A stretch of 7,029 nucleotides of DNA from Bacteroidales bacterium (GTDB taxonomy: Bacteria > Bacteroidota > Bacteroidia > Bacteroidales > VadinHA17). The notes below the pieces were generated by a model. The model did no database searches, was not told the origin of the DNA, and worked only from the letters and a program-made list of their open reading frames with translations. Below, piece by piece: positions 1-6,592 of the stretch. The stretch is from positions 1-7,029 of the forward strand of contig DNOQ01000304.1 of the NCBI GenBank assembly GCA_003501665.1, given 5' to 3'. Position numbers and translations under genes: made by a program. Each line of letters starts with the position of its first letter. Positions within the stretch are counted from its first letter, which is position 1.

Positions 1-226
1 TTTTACCAGCATACCAGACCGCCCACAGTTGACCTTTTAAGCTTAAAGCCAGACTTGGGATTCCGGTAAATTTTCTACTGTCAGCAGAGTAAGCCGGGTT
101 AGAATTTGGATTTTCTATTATTTGTGGTGAAATAAACGCCAGTCTATCACTTTGACCATAAATAGAATATGGAGCCAATATTCCTGCTATTATAAACAGT
201 ATATTGAAAATCTCGTCTTTTTTCAT
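1..226 (-). CDS. Sialidase/BNR-like secreted beta-propeller protein, N-terminal fragment
   Basis: The gene is partial: the ATG at 226-224 opens a frame that runs off the left edge after 75 complete codons. The product starts with a Lys-rich n-region and a hydrophobic stretch (about residues 6-23) ending in YGQ, so a signal peptide cleaved near residue 24-25 is likely. I see no lipobox Cys. Residues 53-75 (starting FTGIPSLALS, then LWAVWYAGK) match the first-blade pattern of sialidase-like/BNR propeller proteins, as I remember the family. Classical GH33 sialidases have FRIP here, and its Arg belongs to the substrate-binding triad; this protein has GIP, so a true sialidase activity is doubtful. 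It lies 54 nt downstream of the 402-residue lipoprotein gene, with no convincing promoter or terminator between them, so it is probably the next gene of the susCD operon. The intergenic DNA is AT-rich and has no clear Shine-Dalgarno sequence. Confidence is high for a secreted propeller-type protein and low for substrate or catalysis. Confidence 0.68.
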   Translation of the reverse strand, partial: MKKDEIFNILFIIAGILAPYSIYGQSDRLAFISPQIIENPNSNPAYSADSRKFTGIPSLALSLKGQLWAVWYAGK

Positions 227-280
227 CTGTTGTTGGAATAATTAATATCAAAATACTAAAGAGTTAATCACTAACAGGCA

Positions 281-1489
281 CTAATTATTTGTTTCAAAAA
301 TCAGATCTTTCAAATTAGCTTCATAAACATTCCCGTTTTGATCGGAAGCAAGGACAATCCATGGTGCATTCCTCGGAAAAGGATGCCGTGGACCTGTGAC
401 GTTATTTATGAAGCTGTTGTGTTTGCTGTCAGGCGAAATAACCACCTTCGGATTATCGAGAACTGTTGAAAGGGAAGTATCTATAATTGAGAATATTATT
501 TTTGAAGAATGTGGAAAAGGTATTGATCTGTCTGAGTCGGTATAACCTGTCATTATTAATGAATTATCCTGAGTTGCGATAACAATCGGCCGGGTAGGGA
601 AGTTAGTATTTTCCCTGTTTACGTATGGCAGATTTATCCATTTTCCTGCTGATGATCTTATGCGGATAACAAACTGAGGTTTACCAACCTGGTCGACACT
701 GTTTTTTGTAGCTATCCATAAAGTACCGTCAGGCGCCAGAGATGTGTTGAGATGATCGTCAGCTGTCTTGTTTCCCATATCAATAATTTCTTCCTCGCCC
801 CATATCTTTTGCGGATCTCCATCTTTGTGCGTGCGCATCAAGAGAGCTTCCCGAATCTGATCCGACCATATTACTCCAACACCTTCAATTAAAGGTGTAA
901 TGACGCAAATATCATCTTCGTCAATTCCTTGTGCCAGAATCAGTGGAGCAGACCATTTTTCATAAACGTCTAAAGTATACCATACACATACTTTTGTGCC
1001 GGCAACAGCGGCAACCCAAAACCTTCCGGTTCCGTCTGCGGCAATAGTGGCAGTTTCAATGAAGTCATTTACAGAAGGCGGATTTAATTTTGTAAGGATT
1101 CGGGTTCCCCATGGAATTTTGCAATATTTCACTGAAGACATAAGTCGGAATACTGTTAGTGAATGGTCTGCAACACCAACAGTCGTGACTTCGGTATTGT
1201 CCGCCCATACATCAGTTTGTCCGGGTAATCCTTTCAGAGATTCCGAGATCTCACTATGTTCGATCCAACCTTTTTTTGTACGTTGCCAGAGGGAGGGTCC
1301 TGAGGATCGCGGTAACAGAGCCCACCAGCAATCATACATAAACCATAGCTTGGATTGTGGTTTATCAGCTGTTGGGTTAGGATGATCGAGTCTTATTACC
1401 GGATCAGAATTTTTATATGATAAGTTGCCTTTTTGATGAAGGCAACTTATCATAGTGTACAAAATAATAAGAATTATTAAGGATCTCAT
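281..1489 (-). CDS. Putative lipoprotein with beta-propeller-like repeats, function unknown
   Basis: The 402-residue product carries a short hydrophobic leader (residues 4-14) followed by MISC, with Cys16 as the probable lipidation site. The lipobox is imperfect (Met at -3), so lipoprotein status is likely but not certain. The mature part is rich in Trp and has recurring blade-like strands: LWFMYDCWW (48-56), DGTGRFWVAAV (152-162), GVGVIWSDQ (203-211), DGTLWIATKNS (254-264) and NGNVYEANL (385-393). This spacing suggests a beta-propeller, which is an inference from repeats and not a verified fold. The segments GLPGQTDVWAD (87-97) and GNKTADDHLN (239-248) look like conserved family blocks; I recall similar uncharacterised secreted proteins but cannot name a family. 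There is no FRIP motif and no canonical Asp-box, so I do not call it a sialidase. The mature part has four Cys (54, 123, 168, 195). The ATG directly follows the susD stop codon (TAAATG), which implies translational coupling in one operon. A ligand-binding or glycan-processing surface role is the natural guess. Confidence 0.75.
   Translation of the reverse strand: MRSLIILIILYTMISCLHQKGNLSYKNSDPVIRLDHPNPTADKPQSKLWFMYDCWWALLPRSSGPSLWQRTKKGWIEHSEISESLKGLPGQTDVWADNTEVTTVGVADHSLTVFRLMSSVKYCKIPWGTRILTKLNPPSVNDFIETATIAADGTGRFWVAAVAGTKVCVWYTLDVYEKWSAPLILAQGIDEDDICVITPLIEGVGVIWSDQIREALLMRTHKDGDPQKIWGEEEIIDMGNKTADDHLNTSLAPDGTLWIATKNSVDQVGKPQFVIRIRSSAGKWINLPYVNRENTNFPTRPIVIATQDNSLIMTGYTDSDRSIPFPHSSKIIFSIIDTSLSTVLDNPKVVISPDSKHNSFINNVTGPRHPFPRNAPWIVLASDQNGNVYEANLKDLIFETNN
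1416..1454. repeat. Perfect 16-bp inverted repeat with 7-nt loop
   Basis: The left arm TATGATAAGTTGCCTT (1416-1431) is exactly complementary to the right arm AAGGCAACTTATCATA (1439-1454), with loop TTTGATG (1432-1438). It lies wholly inside the 402-residue lipoprotein gene, from about nucleotide 36 to 74 of the coding sequence, and covers the codons for the lipobox and the first residues after Cys16. As mRNA it would form a long hairpin just after the susD/lipoprotein gene junction. Neither strand has a T-tract after the stem, so it does not look like an intrinsic terminator. A role in tuning translation, mRNA decay or expression of the operon's distal part is an inference. Confidence 0.85.
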
Positions 1490-2959
1490 TTATACCCCGT
1501 AACCTGGATTTTGCTTAATGCCTCTGGGATTAATATCTACCTGAGTCTGAGGTATCGGTAATAATAAATGATAGTCTTGTAAATTAGTCTTCTTCTTAGG
1601 ATTTAAAACTTCAATTGCTCTCCCAGTTCTTACAAGATCAAACCATCGGTGTCCTTCAAAAGCTAATTCCACCCTTCGTTCCTGTTCTATGGCTAATCTG
1701 AATTCCTGTTGAGAGTTAATAGCTAATGCAGGGTTAGAATTTCCTGCAGTTTTTTGCGGTAAACCTGCGCGGATCCTTATCATGTTAAGATAATTAAAAG
1801 CCGGGCCATTCGGTTCGAAAGCTATTTCATTAAGTGCTTCAGCACACATTAAAAGGACATCCGCATAACGTAATACCGGCCAGTTGTCATCAGAACCCTG
1901 GCTTTGGACAGGATTGTCAAAGAATTTTATGCAAAATCTACCCTGTAATCCCGTGACCGTATTGCCACTTTTATCCACATATGATTCTCTTAATGAGGCA
2001 TCTTTCCTTAAATCATTTGGTTCATATGCAGCTATCAGATCAACGGTTGGAATATTAAATCCTCCACCGGTACTATAATAATTCAGATACGGATAAAGGT
2101 AAGGAGTGTATCGTTCACAGAAGTTTGATCCTGTCCCTGTACCGGCACTTTTCTTGAACTGAACATCAAATATCGATTCTTTATGATTTTTATTGGCAAT
2201 TTTCCAAAGATCAGCATAATTGGTTAGTAACTGATACTGGTTTGAATTAATTACGTCAGTCAATTTAATCTTCGCATTATTGAAATCTCTGATCGTCAGA
2301 TATACTTTTCCCAGTAAAGCTGATGCTGCGCCTTTAGTCGCTCTTCCCTCTTCACCTTTTACCTGAAGCGGTAATTTATTTTCAGCATCCAGCAAATCAT
2401 TAATGATCTGAGTGTAAACCTCAGATTTCTCAGTTCTGCCAGCCTCATAGGCTTCTTCGATAGTCTTCAGGACACTGGTAACCAGAGGTACATCACCAAA
2501 CACTCTGACCAGATTAAAGTAGAAGATAGCTCTCAGAAATTTTGCTTCACCGGTAATTCTTCCTTTGAAAGCTTCTGAAGCAGTCAGCTTATCTATTCTA
2601 TCAAGGATTTCATTCACCCGAAGAATACCCTGATAACTTTTATTCCATATATTTTCGTTAATTACATTAGTGACCTGATCATTAAATTCCTGAAGGTTGA
2701 AAAAATAGAACCTGTCACTGGCAGTCGATCCCATTTCGGTATTATCGGAACGTAATTCTCCCACTAGCTGGTAATAATCACTATAAGCCCCGTTTGATCT
2801 TAATGTTGAATATGCACCATATATGGCATTTGTGAAATCTCCCTCGTTGGTATAAAAAGTCTGAACACTTGAATTTGATATAGGCGCAAGATCAAGAAAG
2901 CTGTCAGAACATCCTGTTATTACAAGAATCAAAGCAAAAAATAACTTAATACGTTTCAT
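1490..2959 (-). CDS. susD: SusD/RagB-family surface glycan-binding lipoprotein
   Basis: The 489-residue product is within the usual SusD-family size range. A signal peptide (residues 1-16) ends in the lipobox ITGC, with Cys17 lipidated, followed by SDSFLDLAP, the usual SusD N-terminus. Family blocks are in order: FYTNEGDFTNAIYGAY (35-50), FLRAIFYFNLVRVFGDVPLV (141-160), a TPR-like segment ATKGAASALLGKVYL (207-221), RYADVLLMCAEALNEI (364-379), LNMIRIRAGLP (391-401), ERRVELAFEGHRWFDLVRTG (427-446) and the C-terminal LLLPIPQTQVDINP. By family knowledge it forms the lid over the SusC barrel and delivers glycans or oligosaccharides to it. The start lies 10 nt after the susC stop, with only a weak purine run (AAGAA) in between, and the stop touches the ATG of the next gene, so all three are probably co-translated from one transcript. 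The substrate cannot be inferred. The symbol is used in the family sense, not as starch specificity. Confidence 0.96.
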   Translation of the reverse strand: MKRIKLFFALILVITGCSDSFLDLAPISNSSVQTFYTNEGDFTNAIYGAYSTLRSNGAYSDYYQLVGELRSDNTEMGSTASDRFYFFNLQEFNDQVTNVINENIWNKSYQGILRVNEILDRIDKLTASEAFKGRITGEAKFLRAIFYFNLVRVFGDVPLVTSVLKTIEEAYEAGRTEKSEVYTQIINDLLDAENKLPLQVKGEEGRATKGAASALLGKVYLTIRDFNNAKIKLTDVINSNQYQLLTNYADLWKIANKNHKESIFDVQFKKSAGTGTGSNFCERYTPYLYPYLNYYSTGGGFNIPTVDLIAAYEPNDLRKDASLRESYVDKSGNTVTGLQGRFCIKFFDNPVQSQGSDDNWPVLRYADVLLMCAEALNEIAFEPNGPAFNYLNMIRIRAGLPQKTAGNSNPALAINSQQEFRLAIEQERRVELAFEGHRWFDLVRTGRAIEVLNPKKKTNLQDYHLLLPIPQTQVDINPRGIKQNPGYGV

Positions 2960-2969
2960 AATTCTTAAA

Positions 2970-5900
2970 TTAAAAAGTTACACTGAGGCCTAAAATTAAA
3001 TTTTTGGATAAGGGATATCCAAAGTAATCTACTCCCGGTGTTAAAGCACTACTGTTGTAAGAACTGATTTCAGGATTATAACCGTCGTATTTGTCAAAGG
3101 TTAAGGGATTTTGAGCAGATATGTAGATTCTTGCATTTGAAGCCCGGATTTTACTGATCACAGATGGATTAAAGTTATATCCCAGTGTTATATTTCTTAT
3201 TCTGAGGTAGGATCCGTCGTAGATATAAAAGGATGATACATCCCTTCTGACACCCCTTACATCGATACTTGCTTTGAAGACTTTTCCATTGCCAGGTTCT
3301 TCAGGCGATCTCCATCTTTCTCTTGCAAGGCCTATCTGATTTGTCCTGCCGGTCATGGATGCGATCTGATACATTGCAAGATTCATAATTTCATTACCGT
3401 ATACACCCTGAACAAACAGACTCAGATCAAAACTCCGGTATCTGAAGGTATTTGTCAGACCATAGGAAAAATCAGGCTGGTAATTTCCGAGTACAGTTCT
3501 GTCATCGACTGTGATCTGACCATCCTTGTTTATATCTTTTACGATCGGATCACCGGGACGGTCGGTTGAAAGATGTGGACGATTATTGATTTCTTCCATG
3601 GTATTGTAAACTCCTTCAAAAACGTACCCGTAGAAATCTCCGATTGGTCTGCCTACCTGAGTAATATTTGTATAATACTGATAAGTAAATGCTCTGATGG
3701 GGTCATCGTTGGGTCCTAATGCAAGTACTTTATTTTTATTAAAGGAAATATTAAAATCTGTTATCCACTCAAATTTCCCAGTGATATTTTGGGTTAATAT
3801 GGAAAATTCCAGACCTCTGTTCCTTACTCTGCCAATATTCTGTAATGAACTTGTGACCCCAAGAATGCTAGGTACCGGGACATTCAGTAATAAATCTTTA
3901 CTTATGGTCTGGTAAACATCAGTTACTAATTTTATCCTGTCTTTCCAGAATCCTAATTCCAAACCAAGATTTAATTGTTCAGATGATTCCCAGCCAAGAT
4001 TGGCATTTGAAAGCGTTGACGGTACTAATCCCGATATGATTTTTCCTCCAATAACATAATTTGAATATTCAAGAAGCCCTATTGATCCATAGTTGGGTAT
4101 GGTATTATTACCTGCAAAGCCATAGCTTGCTCTTATTTTTAAATGATTAACCGCAGACAGGTTTTTAAGAAATGCTTCTTCAGATAAAATCCAACCCAGA
4201 GAAACAGCAGGGAAATAACCCCATCTGTTTTTGCTTCCAAATCTTGAAGATCCGTCAGATCTCAATGACATTGAAATAAAGTATTTATCCAATAATCCAT
4301 AATTGATCCTTGTAAGATAGGATAACATTGACCATTCTGACATTATTGTTGAAGCGGAAGAAACCTGACCGGCATTCAGGGTTGGTACAAGATTATCAGG
4401 AAAATTAGTTGCACTGATCGAACTCGTTTCCATAACAGCTTTTTGAGCTGTAAATCCTATCAGAGCATTTATGCTATGGATTCCATTCCATCTGCCATTA
4501 TAATTAAGAGTATTCTCCGATAACCAGTTGAACGAAGAATTAGTTGTGAAACTGCCGATAGCGTTTACTGTACTTTTTGAATAATTGGGTACTGATGGGA
4601 CATTATTTCTGAAGCTTTTTTGAAAATAGTTATTCTTTAAGTCATAATTATCAAAACCAAAAAGAGTTTTTAAATAAAGTCCTTTTATTATATCATACTT
4701 AAGTGATACATTTCCCAATATTCTGTACTGATTCTCTGTCTGGTTATATTCGTTAATAAAAACCATCGGATTACGGACAGCACTAACGCTATATCCCAAA
4801 CCAGCGAAGCATGGGTAACTTCCATCTTCATTTATTTTGGCAAAAAACCCAGGCAGGCTTATTGCTGTGGCAACAATGCCATTATTCCATTGGTGCGTTG
4901 TAGGTATGATTTTATTATCAATCTTGGTGGAATTCAGTCCAATGGTGAGTAATAATTTCTTTGTTATATCAAGGTCCATATTAGCCCCCAATGTGTATCT
5001 TTTAAAACCTGAGTTCTTGATAATTCCATTTTGATCAAAATAACTTCCGTTAATTTTATATCGAATTATGTCAGTTCCGCCGGTAACCAATAGTTGAGTA
5101 TTTTGCATTGGTGCAATTCTGAAAATTTCATCATACCAGTCTGTTCTTACCCAATTATTCTTATCAAGGTAATATGGTGGAACCTGATAGAAAGTAGGCC
5201 TGGATGACATTTGATCATTTGGATCATTACCTAAATATTGCCATGCATTATTTACAGCATCTGTCGCAAATTCCACAAACTCTTCAGGCGAAAGTACATC
5301 GATTTTCTTTGTTACTTTCTGAAATCCATAATATGTATCGAAAGATACTTTAGGCGCACCTGATTTACCTCTTTTTGTGGTGATAAGTATTACACCATTG
5401 GCACCTCTGGAACCATAAATGGAAGTTGATGATGCGTCTTTCAGGATACTTATAGATTCAATATCATTCATATTAAAATTACTTAAAGCATCGTCACCAA
5501 TAGGGAAACCATCGATCACGTACAGAGGTTCATTGCCTGCAGTAATCGATCCCACCCCTCTTATCCTTATTGAAGTGGAGGCTCCTGGAGCACCTGTGAT
5601 CTGGCTTACTTTAACTCCGGGAGTCATGCCAACCAACGCCTCGGATACCGAACCAACATTAAATTCCTTGATCTTGCTGGTCTGAACAACAGACATTGAG
5701 CCAGTTACATTTCTTTTAATCTGTGTTCCATAACCTACCACCACAACCTCTTCCAGACTGAGTGCCTCAGAAGCGAGTGCTATATTTATAACAGACTGGT
5801 TATTAACAGGAATTTCCTGAATTTTATACCCTATAAATGAAAATACAAGAATGTCAGTTCTTTGAGGCACACCAATAGTGTATAAGCCATTAATATCAGT

Positions 5901-6395
5901 TGTTGTTCCAATAGTCGTTCCCTTAACCAAAATGTTTACACCAGGCATTGGATCACCTGTTGAGGCATCTGTAACTTTCCCATTTACAGATTGTTGTTGT
6001 AGCATAACATCCATTTTTGATGAGGTTTGAACAGGAGTCAGTACTATCTGTCGGTCACTGACAATATACCTGACATCATTTTTAAAAATCTCATTTAAAA
6101 TGTCTTTTATAGGTTCTTCGTCGGCAGATATATCCACTTTCCTCTCCACATTGATCAGTTTGTGATTATAGAGGAAGTAAAATTCACTGACTTCCTCAAT
6201 CTTGTTCAGAATACTTTCCAAAGAAGCATCCTTCATGTCAATCGAAATCTTCGTGTTTTGCGAATAAGTTGGACCTGCAATCACAGTAATAAAGCCGGAA
6301 AAAAACAAAAGAAATGTAATTTTCATGGTAAGAAGAAGTTTGTTACAATTACTATGTTGTCGGGCTGACTCACAGTAATTAAGATTTTTTTTCAT
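2970..6395 (-). CDS. susC: SusC/RagA-family TonB-dependent transporter with STN signalling domain
   Basis: The 1141-residue product is an outer membrane importer energised by TonB and paired with SusD. Visible parts in order: a long n-region and hydrophobic signal segment (about 24-44, ending near TYSQ); an STN domain (about 47-120, with SLESILNKIEEVSEFYF); a carboxypeptidase-regulatory-like domain (about 136-211, with GKVTDASTGDPMPGVNILVK and the FSFIGY strand); the SusC motif SLEEVVVVGYG (213-223); the plug (about 226-345, with SIRIRGVGS, PLYVIDGFP, DASSTSIYGSRGANGVILITT); and a barrel ending in SVTF with a terminal Phe. A DINKDGQI loop at 954-961 and FDKYDGYNPEI near the C-terminus are typical of the family. 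The STN domain marks it as a transducer that can signal to a FecR protein, and a fecR fragment lies directly upstream. I kept the start at 6395; Met24 is an alternative, but extended N-termini before the signal core are common in SusC proteins and the promoter candidate fits this start. No frameshift or gap is seen. Confidence 0.97.
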   Translation of the reverse strand: MKKNLNYCESARQHSNCNKLLLTMKITFLLFFSGFITVIAGPTYSQNTKISIDMKDASLESILNKIEEVSEFYFLYNHKLINVERKVDISADEEPIKDILNEIFKNDVRYIVSDRQIVLTPVQTSSKMDVMLQQQSVNGKVTDASTGDPMPGVNILVKGTTIGTTTDINGLYTIGVPQRTDILVFSFIGYKIQEIPVNNQSVINIALASEALSLEEVVVVGYGTQIKRNVTGSMSVVQTSKIKEFNVGSVSEALVGMTPGVKVSQITGAPGASTSIRIRGVGSITAGNEPLYVIDGFPIGDDALSNFNMNDIESISILKDASSTSIYGSRGANGVILITTKRGKSGAPKVSFDTYYGFQKVTKKIDVLSPEEFVEFATDAVNNAWQYLGNDPNDQMSSRPTFYQVPPYYLDKNNWVRTDWYDEIFRIAPMQNTQLLVTGGTDIIRYKINGSYFDQNGIIKNSGFKRYTLGANMDLDITKKLLLTIGLNSTKIDNKIIPTTHQWNNGIVATAISLPGFFAKINEDGSYPCFAGLGYSVSAVRNPMVFINEYNQTENQYRILGNVSLKYDIIKGLYLKTLFGFDNYDLKNNYFQKSFRNNVPSVPNYSKSTVNAIGSFTTNSSFNWLSENTLNYNGRWNGIHSINALIGFTAQKAVMETSSISATNFPDNLVPTLNAGQVSSASTIMSEWSMLSYLTRINYGLLDKYFISMSLRSDGSSRFGSKNRWGYFPAVSLGWILSEEAFLKNLSAVNHLKIRASYGFAGNNTIPNYGSIGLLEYSNYVIGGKIISGLVPSTLSNANLGWESSEQLNLGLELGFWKDRIKLVTDVYQTISKDLLLNVPVPSILGVTSSLQNIGRVRNRGLEFSILTQNITGKFEWITDFNISFNKNKVLALGPNDDPIRAFTYQYYTNITQVGRPIGDFYGYVFEGVYNTMEEINNRPHLSTDRPGDPIVKDINKDGQITVDDRTVLGNYQPDFSYGLTNTFRYRSFDLSLFVQGVYGNEIMNLAMYQIASMTGRTNQIGLARERWRSPEEPGNGKVFKASIDVRGVRRDVSSFYIYDGSYLRIRNITLGYNFNPSVISKIRASNARIYISAQNPLTFDKYDGYNPEISSYNSSALTPGVDYFGYPLSKNLILGLSVTF

Positions 6396-6437
6396 ACTTT
6401 TAAAGTTTTGAGGTTAATAACTGGAATGTTAATTGAA

Positions 6438-6468
6438 AAAAGGTAAAGACATTCAGTTGACCGTTAAA
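6438..6468 (-). promoter_or_regulatory. Candidate Bacteroidetes-type promoter for the susC operon
   Basis: Read on the minus strand, TTTA (6468-6465) is followed after exactly 19 nt by TACCTTTT (6445-6438). The known Bacteroidetes housekeeping consensus is TTTG-N19 to 21-TAnnTTTG, so each box has one mismatch and the spacing fits. Transcription would begin near 6430, leaving a leader of about 35-40 nt before the susC ATG. A promoter used by an ECF sigma factor could also lie here and would not be recognised by this consensus. The assignment rests on motif match and position only. Confidence 0.5.
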
Positions 6469-6470
6469 TC

Positions 6471-6503
6471 GAGGAAAGGTGTTCCAGCACTTTTCCTCTT
6501 TTT
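6471..6503 (+). terminator. Hairpin with T-tract, terminator-like on the plus strand
   Basis: GAGGAAAGGTG (6471-6481) pairs with CACTTTTCCTC (6488-6498) around the loop TTCCAG, giving 11 pairs including one G-U as plus-strand RNA, followed at once by TTTTT (6499-6503). As minus-strand RNA the same position is an A-C mismatch and the sequence after the stem is only GATTTAACGG, so the plus strand is the better terminator. No plus-strand gene is visible to its left. It could end an antisense transcript, or it could act as a weaker terminator or 3'-end stabiliser for fecR mRNA, whose stop codon is about 95 nt away. The direction is therefore uncertain. Confidence 0.55.
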
Positions 6504-6592
6504 ATCCCGGGTCAGAATAATAAAGAATTTCATGTTGGCGCCATTGTAGATAGTTTTGTCAGTTAACAATAATATAATACATTAATTACTTA

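Noticed and set aside
227..280. Possible promoter or terminator between the two propeller genes
   Set aside because: A TATTTTG-like string is present but has wrong spacing and no -33 box, and the only inverted repeat is a 4-bp arm pair (GTTA/TAAC). Read-through is the simpler view.
996..1385. Plus-strand open frame of 129 codons opposite the 402-residue lipoprotein gene
   Set aside because: It is fully antisense to a gene with clear protein-like blocks, has no recognisable domain and no good promoter; best explained as a shadow frame.
1416..1454. Inverted repeat as an invertible promoter end or mobile element terminus
   Set aside because: The arms are only 7 nt apart within one coding frame, there is no second copy in the window, and no recombinase or transposase gene is present.
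281..1489. Annotation of the 402-residue protein as a sialidase
   Set aside because: It has propeller-like strands, but no FRIP motif and no canonical Asp-box, so the activity cannot be supported.
3513..3536. Dockerin/EF-hand-like DINKDGQI loop in SusC
   Set aside because: This calcium-loop-like segment is an ordinary feature of many SusC barrels and does not indicate a dockerin or an unusual fusion.
5419..5685. Plus-strand open frame of 88 codons opposite the SusC plug domain
   Set aside because: It lies opposite one of the most conserved SusC segments, so its openness reflects codon bias of the real gene. The other short plus-strand frames opposite susC and susD were dropped for the same reason.
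2970..6326. Alternative susC start at Met24 (6326-6324)
   Set aside because: It would give a tidier signal peptide, but long Lys-containing N-termini before the signal core are common in SusC proteins, neither start has a Shine-Dalgarno sequence, and the promoter leaves a normal leader for the upstream ATG. It is not fully excluded.
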